64,000 nt of DNA from the NCBI GenBank assembly GCA_003279935.1, contig QCGL01000003.1, positions 54,324 to 118,323 on the forward strand, in the 5' to 3' direction. The stretch is from Prochlorococcus sp. AG-388-A04. Lineage in GTDB: Bacteria; Cyanobacteriota; Cyanobacteriia; PCC-6307; Cyanobiaceae. Below are positions 1 to 9,234 of this stretch, piece by piece (the first letter of the stretch is position 1; every line of letters starts with the position of its first letter). The notes under the pieces are model-generated. The model was given only the letters and a program-made list of their open reading frames with translations, searched no databases and was not told the origin of the DNA. Both the position numbers and the translations under genes were made by a program.

Positions 1-16
1 GAGGTCTTGAAACCTC
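1..16 (-). terminator. possible partial terminator after metA
   Basis: The first sixteen bases form a small inverted repeat (gaggt and acctc around a six-base loop), 14 bases beyond the metA stop on the strand metA is read from. A T-run expected for a Rho-independent terminator would lie to the left of base 1, outside the window, so this cannot be confirmed. Confidence 0.3.
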
Positions 17-29
17 TCACTAATTAAAT

Positions 30-920
30 TCAACTGAGACTAACTTGCTGATAACAAAACCATAGCCATTGCTGGAAAAGGAGATTCCGATGAGATCTCC
101 AAGATGTATTTGAAGAATTAATATCAAAATTCTCAGGAGGAGGTACATCTCCCTTTTCTTTATCTCTGTTAATTTCGCTAATTATTCTATGCACTGTATA
201 TTCAGGATGACCTAAGTGCATGAGTTGTTTTTGATCTTTGGTTTCAAATATTGTGTAACCAACATCCTTGCCATATGCAAGCAAATTCAATTTCCCTTCT
301 TTTTGAGCTTCTTCCATTTCAAGATCAGGTAACCCTGCAAATCTACTTTGAGGACAAATAAACTCATCATCTTGCGTACCCATTAAAGGATGACCAGGGG
401 CAAGACTCTTTAATGGAAATACCCCGAATAATTTCTTATCAAATACTGTTTTATTAACACCTGCCAAATAAGCAAGTGCGAATCCTGCCCAGCACAACCC
501 AAGGGTGCTTGCACATGAATTTCTTGCTTCATTAGTAATATTTACGAATTCATCCCAATATTTAACTTCTTCAAAAGCCAAATGCTCAACAGGTGCTCCT
601 GTAATAATTACTCCATCTAATGGTTCTGGATCATTTGCCTCCTCCCATGTTGTATAAAGATTATTTAAATGGTTAAGATCCCATGTTTTATATGAATGAG
701 TTTTTAACTTTATCCAAACAGGCTCAATTTGAAGAGGGGATAAACCAAGAGGATGTAATAAATTAAATTCATATTGCTTACCAAGAGGCATGATATTTAA
801 AATACCAATCCTTAATGGTCGTATATCCTGTCTTTCAGCCAAATCCGGTTCAATCCAAGAAATATGATTTTTCTCTACATCACTAATCTTGTGATAATTA
901 CTAGGTATTATTAAAGCCAA
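30..920 (-). CDS. metA: homoserine O-acyltransferase, MetA type (probably acetyl-CoA using)
   Basis: Activates homoserine by O-acylation, the first committed step of methionine synthesis in the cytoplasm. The 296-residue length is typical of MetA. The nucleophile is Cys143 in GLCWAGFA, and His238/Glu240 in GHPEY complete the family catalytic set. At the acyl-donor position (TGAPVEHL, residue 112, equivalent to E. coli 111) there is Glu, not the Gly of succinyl-CoA enzymes. In characterised MetA proteins Glu there goes with acetyl-CoA, so an annotation as succinyltransferase would probably be wrong. The gene lies 14 bases downstream of metY on the same strand, and MetY uses O-acetylhomoserine, which fits. 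The family call is certain; donor specificity is inferred from one residue and the neighbour. Confidence 0.95.
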   Translation of the reverse strand: MALIIPSNYHKISDVEKNHISWIEPDLAERQDIRPLRIGILNIMPLGKQYEFNLLHPLGLSPLQIEPVWIKLKTHSYKTWDLNHLNNLYTTWEEANDPEPLDGVIITGAPVEHLAFEEVKYWDEFVNITNEARNSCASTLGLCWAGFALAYLAGVNKTVFDKKLFGVFPLKSLAPGHPLMGTQDDEFICPQSRFAGLPDLEMEEAQKEGKLNLLAYGKDVGYTIFETKDQKQLMHLGHPEYTVHRIISEINRDKEKGDVPPPENFDINSSNTSWRSHRNLLFQQWLWFCYQQVSLS

Positions 921-934
921 AGAATCTCCATTAT

Positions 935-2290
<1,356 letters not shown>

Positions 2291-2335
2291 TTAACTTAAA
2301 AACTTCCTAAAAATAAATATAAAGAAGATAAATCT

Positions 2336-2995
2336 TTATAAATCCTCTTTTAATGATGGATAATTTACCCGCATAAATGATTTTAAATCTTCATTTATTT
2401 CAGATCTCAAATCTTCTACATTATTACTTTCAACAATAGGGAACGTTTTGTTTGCTTCAGGATCTTTTTCAATAATAGATTTCCAGCTTTTACTCACATC
2501 TTTCTCAGATTTATTAAATATATTAATGAAATCAAAAGGCGTGTTATTATTTTTAGCATCGTATTCTTTAAAAGCTTTTTCAATAAGTTGTTTTCTATTA
2601 ACAAACAAATTTTTAGCCTTCAAAGTATCTGGTAAACCCATTACTGGTTGTAGCTCTTTAAGAAGTTTCAACTCCTCTTCAATCAAAAGAGTCCAAACAC
2701 TTACTTGTTTTTTGGGCACGTTAGATTCACTAAAAATTTTAATTTCTTCAAGATAGAAATTTAACCATAAATAATAAGATTTCTCTTCAATAGATTTTTT
2801 AACAGATGCTTTTTTATTTTGAATTTTAGGAAGTAACTTCTCTGCTTTTTTCAAAAATTGTCTGTCTTCTCTTTCTAGATTTATCAATCCCCATCTTTGA
2901 CTATAGTCCCATAAATCCTCATACCTTGTTAAATCTTCTTGGTTCCAACCAAGAGCTTTGAGTTCAGGAGAGCGATGTGATAATTCTTTATTCAA
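2336..2995 (-). CDS. conserved picocyanobacterial protein of unknown function
   Basis: A soluble, highly charged protein of 219 residues that I cannot assign to a characterised family. No signal peptide or membrane segment is visible. The N-terminal part (YEDLWDYSQRWG then LEREDRQFLKKAEKLLP, about residues 25-55) looks like a conserved helical core, and the rest is mostly helical and lysine/glutamate rich. It sits upstream of metY on the same strand with a 72-base gap, so shared transcription is possible but not shown. The start ATG gives a compact N terminus. Confidence 0.75.
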   Translation of the reverse strand: MNKELSHRSPELKALGWNQEDLTRYEDLWDYSQRWGLINLEREDRQFLKKAEKLLPKIQNKKASVKKSIEEKSYYLWLNFYLEEIKIFSESNVPKKQVSVWTLLIEEELKLLKELQPVMGLPDTLKAKNLFVNRKQLIEKAFKEYDAKNNNTPFDFINIFNKSEKDVSKSWKSIIEKDPEANKTFPIVESNNVEDLRSEINEDLKSFMRVNYPSLKEDL

Positions 2996-3100
2996 AAAAA
3001 AACCTACTTTAACTCAATAATTCTAACTCTCAAATTAGGATAAGTAAATAATATAAAAGAGCAACTCAATTGATTTAGATAAAAATAGTAAGTTATTGAA

Positions 3101-4627
3101 CTAATTAGTAAAGTATTTATTTATTATATTTATTGCTTTAATGTAATTTGGATTTTTTTTAGAAGATAATTTTTCATATAATTTTTTTTCAAAATTAATT
3201 TTATTATTATTTGAAATTAATTTCTCATAAAATAATTTTTTATTATCAAAAATATCCATTCCTTGAAGTTTATGATTAAGTTCTAAACATAAATTAGGCT
3301 TTACAGATTCCTGACAAAAATTAGTTATTGCATCTGAATTAATTAATACTTCATAAATATCTCTTTTTTCTTCAGCTTTTGCATTAAAGCATAAATAAAT
3401 TAGATTAATCATCGAGCAATTATTATTTTTAATATTAAATTCCCTATAAATTTTGGGCCAATATATTAGCGATTTCAAGCCCTCAAGGCCTCCTTGACCT
3501 AAGCTAAATTTTTCACACCAATTAATAAATTCACCTACATCATTAGGACATCTCTTAAGTCTTAAAAGCATATCTGATAAAACTTGTCCTGCCTGAAAAT
3601 TCCTTGTTGGATTTCCCTCTATTGGCAACGACATGCTCCCTAAAACATCAGCTTTAACAGCATTTAGTTGAGAAAAAGTATAATCAGCTGATTCAACATA
3701 TTTGTTACCAAGATTTTCTTTAGCGATAATAATATCTTCACCATATCCAAGTTCTTTTAATGAAAAATTTACGTTTTGAAATTTATTTTCTTTTCTAACT
3801 TTTAAAGAAACAGTAGCTGCTTGATCCAAGCACTGAGTTAATAAAACAGTATTAATTGTGGGCAACATTCCAGGCTTTTCTGAATGAAAGTTAGTGACAA
3901 ACCCTGCGAATATTGAAGAAATATTTTTTATGGACTTAATGTACTGGCATTCAATATTATGAACTCCAGGGGATACTTGAATATTTGGAGACAATTGATT
4001 TAAAATTCTTGCACCAATTAGTGCTGTTAATGAGTCAGGATGACAAAAATTAGCGGTAAAACTATCTTTAGGGTTTCGTAATGCACCATGACGATGAAAG
4101 CCTGTAAAGAAAGCTAAATCAGGATATTGATCACATAAAATATATGGTTTTTCATCTTCTTCATCAAAACAAAAAGAGCCCACAAGACAAGCAAGAACTA
4201 CATTCTCACGATTTAAAGATTTTCTTAATTCTATGGCATAACGAATATCATTTTGTATGTGATTACTATTTGAAGCGAGAATAACGATCTTACATTTTAA
4301 AAGAAGATCTTCGAGTGTATTGGTCTTACTTTTGCCCTCAAAAAAGTAATTTCCCATACCTTCTACTTTTTCTATTATTTTGTGTTCCATATTGGATAGA
4401 ACATCTTTAGAAAAAGCACCTAATAAATCTCTTCCAGGTCTTGGAGCTAAAAGAATATTATTTGACTCAGAATGCATTGCACAATTATATGCTAATGATG
4501 CTGGATATAATCCAACACTATAGAATCCCACTTTGCAGCTTTCAATGTCTTCTAACAATGAATGAAAAGATTCTTTGTTATTTAACTGCCTAAAAAAACT
4601 ATTATTCATTTTGTTCTTTTTATCCAT
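3101..4627 (-). CDS. unknown 508-residue protein with dehydrogenase-like N-terminal region
   Basis: I recognise this only as a conserved-looking picocyanobacterial protein. Residues about 30-110 read like alternating strands and helices: KVGFYSVGLYPASLAYN, then CKIVILASNSNHI, then NVVLACLVGSF. The spacing resembles the first half of an NAD(P)-binding dehydrogenase such as GpsA, but a clean GxGxxG is missing (GLYPAS stands in its place). The middle part has several His/Cys (FTGFHRHGALR, ANFCHPDS), and the C terminus is lysine/asparagine rich. There is no signal peptide or membrane segment. It is divergent from stpA, 151 bases apart, so the two may share a control region. Function is inference only; a second start Met lies at residue 7. 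Confidence 0.75.
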   Translation of the reverse strand: MDKKNKMNNSFFRQLNNKESFHSLLEDIESCKVGFYSVGLYPASLAYNCAMHSESNNILLAPRPGRDLLGAFSKDVLSNMEHKIIEKVEGMGNYFFEGKSKTNTLEDLLLKCKIVILASNSNHIQNDIRYAIELRKSLNRENVVLACLVGSFCFDEEDEKPYILCDQYPDLAFFTGFHRHGALRNPKDSFTANFCHPDSLTALIGARILNQLSPNIQVSPGVHNIECQYIKSIKNISSIFAGFVTNFHSEKPGMLPTINTVLLTQCLDQAATVSLKVRKENKFQNVNFSLKELGYGEDIIIAKENLGNKYVESADYTFSQLNAVKADVLGSMSLPIEGNPTRNFQAGQVLSDMLLRLKRCPNDVGEFINWCEKFSLGQGGLEGLKSLIYWPKIYREFNIKNNNCSMINLIYLCFNAKAEEKRDIYEVLINSDAITNFCQESVKPNLCLELNHKLQGMDIFDNKKLFYEKLISNNNKINFEKKLYEKLSSKKNPNYIKAINIINKYFTN

Positions 4628-4768
4628 AAATCATCTTAATATTTTCTATAAATAGCATTTTTATACATTAAACCAATTTATTGCCATCGCAAATCGTTTT
4701 AATATAAATATTGAATTTTATATTTTCAAGTTCAAGCTTTATTATGGATTCAAAAGAGAGGGGATTTT

Positions 4769-4774
4769 TATAAT
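4769..4774 (+). promoter_or_regulatory. TATAAT directly before stpA
   Basis: A perfect TATAAT ends only four bases before the stpA start codon. If it is the -10 box, transcription would start at or within the first codon, giving a leaderless or near-leaderless message. There is no clear -35 box upstream, and such hexamers arise often by chance in DNA this AT-rich. Confidence 0.3.
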
Positions 4775-4778
4775 AGAA

Positions 4779-5990
4779 ATGGAAAACATTAATTTAGATT
4801 TTGAAGAAATAATAATTAATTCTAAAAATATCTTATTTATTCAAGATATTGATGGAGTATGTATTCCATTGGTAAAAGACCCAATGACTAGAAAACTGGA
4901 ATCGAAATTCATATTTGCCGTTAAAAATTTAGAAAAAGAATTTTATGTTTTAACGTGCGGAGAACATGAAGGTCCAAGAGGGGTTAACAGAATAGTTGAA
5001 AGGAGCCTAAGAGGTATTGATCAGCCAAAAGAAAAAGGCCTTTATTTAAGAGGTTTAGCTGCATGCGGGGTCGAGTATCAAGATAATAATGGGAATATAA
5101 GTTTTGAGGGAGTATCAAAAGAAGAGGTCGATTTCTTAGCCAAAGTTCCAGACTTAATGAGGCCTAGCTTTGAACAAATAGTAAAGAAAATTTTTCCTAA
5201 TCTCGGTCAAGAAGAAATAAATTCTCATGCTTCAAAATCAATATGTAAAACAAGGTTCTCTCCAACAATAAACTTCAATAGCCTTTTCGATTTAGTAAAA
5301 GATGATTCTGAAAAAAGAAAAATTATTCAAAAGAGCTTTGAAGATATGATGAATGAAATTATTTACAAAGCCAAAGGTCAAGGACTTGAAAACTCATTTT
5401 TTCTTCATATATCTCCAAATCTAGGGAGCAAAAATGGAAATGAAATATTAAAACTTTCTAGTAAAAATGATATTGGATCAACTGACATACAGTTACTTAT
5501 TAAAGGTGCAGTCAAAGACTCCGGGGTTCTCTTTTTATTAAATAAATTTATTTATGACTCTACTGGCATAGCTCCATTTGGTAAAAACTTTAATTTTAAA
5601 GACTCTCCTAAATCGTTAATAGAAAAAGTGAATTTCTGCAAAAAATATATTAAACCCGAAGATATGCCAACAATTATTGGGATTGGTGACACAGTTACAT
5701 CCCAAAAAATTCCAAATAATGGTTACTCAAGAGGTGGAAGTGATCGATCTTTCTTAGAATTTATACAATTACTAGGAAAAGAGTTTGAGAGTAATAATAA
5801 AATAATTTTCGTTGATAGTAGTTCAGGAGAAGTTTATAGACCTTCAACAAAAATATCTGGTCTAGAAGGAATAAGTGATGAAGATGACAACTTAAAGTTC
5901 GATATGATTTTTCAGAATGGTCCTAAGGAATATTTAAATTGGTTTATTAAATTTGCAAAAAATAGATCAAAATTAAAAACTAATATTTAA
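4779..5990 (+). CDS. stpA: glucosylglycerol-3-phosphate phosphatase (StpA family)
   Basis: Closely resembles the cyanobacterial StpA phosphatase, which removes phosphate from glucosylglycerol phosphate in the last step of making the compatible solute glucosylglycerol. The HAD-like nucleophile motif is IQDIDGV, with Asp23 and Asp25. Other shared blocks are VLTCGEHEGPRGV (58-70), GLYLRGLAACGV, NSFFLHISPNLG, STDIQLLIKGAVKDSGV and IIGIGDTVTSQ followed by RGGSDRSFLEF. The 403-residue length is normal for the family. No glucosylglycerol-phosphate synthase (ggpS) is in the window. The start is fixed by the position of the DxD motif; the next Met lies beyond it. The biochemical role in this organism is inferred from the family. 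Confidence 0.88.
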   Translation: MENINLDFEEIIINSKNILFIQDIDGVCIPLVKDPMTRKLESKFIFAVKNLEKEFYVLTCGEHEGPRGVNRIVERSLRGIDQPKEKGLYLRGLAACGVEYQDNNGNISFEGVSKEEVDFLAKVPDLMRPSFEQIVKKIFPNLGQEEINSHASKSICKTRFSPTINFNSLFDLVKDDSEKRKIIQKSFEDMMNEIIYKAKGQGLENSFFLHISPNLGSKNGNEILKLSSKNDIGSTDIQLLIKGAVKDSGVLFLLNKFIYDSTGIAPFGKNFNFKDSPKSLIEKVNFCKKYIKPEDMPTIIGIGDTVTSQKIPNNGYSRGGSDRSFLEFIQLLGKEFESNNKIIFVDSSSGEVYRPSTKISGLEGISDEDDNLKFDMIFQNGPKEYLNWFIKFAKNRSKLKTNI

Positions 5991-6029
5991 TTAATATTTT
6001 CTTACACTGTAATTAAAACTTCCCAAATC

Positions 6030-6962
6030 ATGATAGATAGTTTTCCCTTAATAAAGAAAGAAAATATTGAAACACTCCAGATAAATATTGGCCTTAAATG
6101 TAATCAGGCTTGTAAACATTGCCATGTAAATTCAAGTCCATTACGTACCGAAAAGATGTCTTATGAAATAATTTCACTCATTCCAAAAGTAATAGAAAAA
6201 TATAAAATTAAAACTTTAGATATTACCGGGGGGGCACCAGAAATGCATCCTGAATTTAGAAATTTAATTACTACTTTAAGTGATAAAAATATTGATATTA
6301 TTGATAGATGTAATTTAACAATTTTCTTTGAAGATGGATTCGAAGACTTACCCCAGTTTCTTGCTAAGAATAACGTAATAGTAACAGCATCACTCCCTTG
6401 CTATGAAAAGAATAACGTAGAATTACAAAGGGGTTATGGAGTCTTTGATAAAAGTATTAATGCTTTAAAAATACTTAATGATTTAGGATATGGGAAACAA
6501 AAAGATGGACTTCAATTAAATCTAGTTTATAATCCCGTAAATCCTATCCTTCCTCCATCACAAGTAATCCTAGAAGAAGAATATAAAAGAATACTTTTTG
6601 AAAAGTACAATATTTCATTTAATAATCTTTATACAATAACCAATATGCCAATTAATAGATACGCAGACTCTCTTAATAGAGAAAACAAACTTGATTCATA
6701 TTACAAATTACTTAAAGAAAATTTTAATAAAAATAATTTAGAAAACCTTATGTGTAAAAAAACGATAAGTGTTAATTGGCAAGGGCAAATCTATGATTGT
6801 GACTTTAATCAGCAAATAAATTTAAAAGGAAATAAAGGACCAAAGACACTTTCTGATCTAATGAGCAAATCATTTAAATTTGATTATGGAGTAGCTGTTA
6901 AGGAACATTGCTTTGCTTGCACAGCAGGGGCTGGATCAAGCTGTGGAGGAACTTTAACTTAG
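6030..6962 (+). CDS. arsS: arsenosugar biosynthesis radical SAM protein ArsS
   Basis: A radical SAM enzyme whose 4Fe-4S cluster ligands are Cys24, Cys28 and Cys31 (CNQACKHC). The family transfers a deoxyadenosyl group from SAM to methylated arsenic on the way to arsenosugars. Supporting blocks are LDITGGAPEMHPEF, the NLVYNPVNPILPPSQ segment and the C-terminal DUF3641-like region ending in a cysteine cluster (HCFACTAGAGSSCGG). At 310 residues the gene is full length. It is 39 bases downstream of stpA on the same strand and ends 6 bases from the convergent Fur-family gene. The usual partner, the arsenite methyltransferase ArsM, is not in the window. Confidence 0.9.
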   Translation: MIDSFPLIKKENIETLQINIGLKCNQACKHCHVNSSPLRTEKMSYEIISLIPKVIEKYKIKTLDITGGAPEMHPEFRNLITTLSDKNIDIIDRCNLTIFFEDGFEDLPQFLAKNNVIVTASLPCYEKNNVELQRGYGVFDKSINALKILNDLGYGKQKDGLQLNLVYNPVNPILPPSQVILEEEYKRILFEKYNISFNNLYTITNMPINRYADSLNRENKLDSYYKLLKENFNKNNLENLMCKKTISVNWQGQIYDCDFNQQINLKGNKGPKTLSDLMSKSFKFDYGVAVKEHCFACTAGAGSSCGGTLT

Positions 6963-6968
6963 TTTCTG

Positions 6969-7421
6969 TTAAATACAATTAGGACATATAGCTCTAACAT
7001 TTAAAGAAGATTCAATAAGTGTAAAACCATTAACTTTAGCGGCGACTTTTCCGGCCTTCAATACTTCATCACTTTCAAATTCTTCAGTTCTTCCACACCT
7101 AATACAAATCAAGTGATGATGATCTGCTGTTTCATTACTTAATAACTCATATCGATGACCGCCTTCACTAATCTCCAATTCATGTAACAACCCCATCTGA
7201 ACGAGAAGTCTCAAAGTTCTATATATTGTTGCGAGGGAAACTTTAGAACTAGATTTAATTAATTTTGCATGAACCTCTTCCGCACTTAAATGATTACCTG
7301 CACCAATATTCTCAAATAAATTTAAAACTTTAAGTCTTTGGGGAGTTAATCTCTTACCATCTTTATGTAAGCCATCTCCTAAAGGAGATGTAATAACTTG
7401 ATATTGAGAAGAAAAGGACAA
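6969..7421 (-). CDS. Fur-family metal-responsive regulator, FurB/Zur-like
   Basis: A 150-residue DNA-binding repressor. The winged-helix domain spans residues about 20-92, with RLTPQRLKVLNLF and the recognition helix SLATIYRTLRLL (62-73). The dimer/metal domain follows, with HHH at 101-103, Cys106/Cys109 (CIRC) and Cys146/Cys149 (CPNC), the paired CxxC structural zinc site. The block GLLHELEISEGGHRYEL resembles cyanobacterial FurB (Zur) more than FurA, but subfamily calls from sequence alone are unsafe, so no symbol is given. It is divergent from the isochorismatase-like gene across 150 bases. I did not find a convincing Fur/Zur palindrome in that gap. Confidence 0.88.
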   Translation of the reverse strand: MSFSSQYQVITSPLGDGLHKDGKRLTPQRLKVLNLFENIGAGNHLSAEEVHAKLIKSSSKVSLATIYRTLRLLVQMGLLHELEISEGGHRYELLSNETADHHHLICIRCGRTEEFESDEVLKAGKVAAKVNGFTLIESSLNVRAICPNCI

Positions 7422-7571
7422 TTAAAGAACGATACTATTCTCAATAATAACTCTTGATGAGATTAAATCAACTTTTAACTAATAAATATTTACTAAAGTT
7501 CCTCAAAAAGATTAAATTAAAAAAATATCTATATTTAAGGTATATCTTTAAATATTGTAGAAAAGAAATTA

Positions 7572-8129
7572 ATGACGTATTCTTCTAAAAGCGAATTACC
7601 AATCAAAAACGCTTTACTATTAGTAGATATTCAGGAAAAGATTATATCCCCAATTAATAACAAAGATTCAATAATAAAAAATATTCAAAAGCTATTAAGC
7701 GCTTACCAAATTCTGGATGAGAACATATTTGTCTCAGAACAAAACCCATTAAAACTGGGCAAAACAATCCCAAAGTTATTACCCAAAGTAGGTTTTACTA
7801 ATATTCAAAAAATGGATTTTAGCTTAGCTACTAGTAAAGTTCTTTTTGAGGAACTTCATGATAAAAAAATTAGTAATTTGATAATTTGCGGATTTGAAAC
7901 ACACATTTGTATTCAACAAAGTGTCCTAGAATTTTTAAAAAAGGGATATGAAGTACTAATCATATCTGACGCAATGGGAAGCAGAAATAATTCAGATCAC
8001 GAAATAGCACTACAAAGAATGCTTCATAAAGGAGCAATTATTACTACAACTGAATCAATAATTTTCGAAATTTGTAAAACCTCAGATAGAAAAGAATTTA
8101 AGGAAATTAGTAATATCATCAAAAGTTAA
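7572..8129 (+). CDS. isochorismatase-like cysteine hydrolase
   Basis: A small cytosolic hydrolase of the isochorismatase/nicotinamidase superfamily. The triad is visible: Asp19 in LLLVDIQ, Lys80 in IQKMDFS and the nucleophile Cys113 in CGFETHICIQQS. The cis-peptide motif next to the cysteine is typical of the group often named YcaC-related. The true substrate cannot be read from sequence; nicotinamidase is less likely because its metal-binding histidines are not apparent. The 185-residue length is normal. It is followed after 73 bases by the MscS gene on the same strand. Confidence 0.85.
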   Translation: MTYSSKSELPIKNALLLVDIQEKIISPINNKDSIIKNIQKLLSAYQILDENIFVSEQNPLKLGKTIPKLLPKVGFTNIQKMDFSLATSKVLFEELHDKKISNLIICGFETHICIQQSVLEFLKKGYEVLIISDAMGSRNNSDHEIALQRMLHKGAIITTTESIIFEICKTSDRKEFKEISNIIKS

Positions 8130-8202
8130 AGGGAATTAAGACTGGTTTATTTTTAGAGATAATTTAAACTTTAAATATTAGTTATTTAAGGATTTATTAG
8201 AT

Positions 8203-9234
8203 ATGAAATTATTTACGGAAAACTTGTTTTTCGCAATTTCTATATTTTTTATTGGAATAATATTATCAATAATAATATCTAAAATTTCAAAGATTATTTT
8301 TAAAAGGATTTCTAAAAGAACAAAAACAAATTTTGATGATTTTATTTTTGAAACACTTTCTGGAATTATAAGACCAATAGGTTTTCTTCTCTCAGCCTAT
8401 TTCGCAATTGATTATTTTTTCACTGATGAAATAACTTTTATATCTGTACTATTAAATATTCAAAAATTACTTATATTAATAATCATCATTAAAGCTTTAA
8501 ATAAAGTATTAATAAGATCACTAACAGAATCTACAGCAAAAATTGATGACTCTTCGATTAGTTCAATGATCTCATCATTAACACCTTTAATTAAGGCTTT
8601 TACTTGGACCATAGGATCAATATTTTTCTTACAAAATATAGGAGTACAAATGACCGCAATTTGGGCTTTGCTTAGTGCAGGTGGTATCGGGGCAGGTTTA
8701 GCATTAAAAGATCCAGTGCAAGAATTTTTTGAATACATTACAATTTTACTTGATAAACCTTTTCAAAAAGGCGAATTTATAAAGTCAGATAGCGTATTAG
8801 GAATGGTAGAAAGAGTAGGGGTAAGATCTTCAAGAATAAGAAGTATTAACGGAGAAGTAATAGTTATGAGTAATAGTGCATTAACTAATGGGATCATTTC
8901 AAATTATGCTCAGATGAAGAAAAGGAGACTAGTGCACAAATTAGGAGTTGTTTATGAAACTTCTCCATCCCTGATGAAAATGATTCCAAAAATAATAAAA
9001 AAAATCATTGAAGAAACTAAAGATGCTTCTTTTGATAGATGTCACTTTACAGATTTTGGAGACTTCAGTCTTAATTTTGAACTAGTTTATTACATCCCAA
9101 CCAATAATTATTTAGCTGCTATGGAAGCACAACAAAGTATCAACTTAAGAATTATTGAAGAATTTTCTTTAAATAAAATAGAATTTGCATTCCCAACTCA
9201 AACATTAAATATTGAAAGAAACGAATCCAAATGA
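8203..9234 (+). CDS. MscS-family mechanosensitive channel
   Basis: An inner-membrane channel that opens on membrane tension to release solutes during hypo-osmotic shock. Hydrophobic segments lie at about residues 7-27, 53-75, 82-100 and 126-165. The last holds the pore helix rich in Ala/Gly (WALLSAGGIGAGLALKDP), followed by the MscS signature EFFEYITILLDKPFQKGE and a soluble beta/alpha-beta domain. Length (343) is close to the small MscS type with one extra N-terminal helix. The start is preceded by a good AAGGA about ten bases upstream. Its last 30 bases overlap the end of the convergent reductase gene. Confidence 0.92.
   Translation: MKLFTENLFFAISIFFIGIILSIIISKISKIIFKRISKRTKTNFDDFIFETLSGIIRPIGFLLSAYFAIDYFFTDEITFISVLLNIQKLLILIIIIKALNKVLIRSLTESTAKIDDSSISSMISSLTPLIKAFTWTIGSIFFLQNIGVQMTAIWALLSAGGIGAGLALKDPVQEFFEYITILLDKPFQKGEFIKSDSVLGMVERVGVRSSRIRSINGEVIVMSNSALTNGIISNYAQMKKRRLVHKLGVVYETSPSLMKMIPKIIKKIIEETKDASFDRCHFTDFGDFSLNFELVYYIPTNNYLAAMEAQQSINLRIIEEFSLNKIEFAFPTQTLNIERNESK

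Noticed and set aside
7422..7571. Fur/Zur box between the Fur-family gene and the isochorismatase-like gene
   Set aside because: The best candidate (around 7430-7450) has too many mismatches to a 7-1-7 palindrome.
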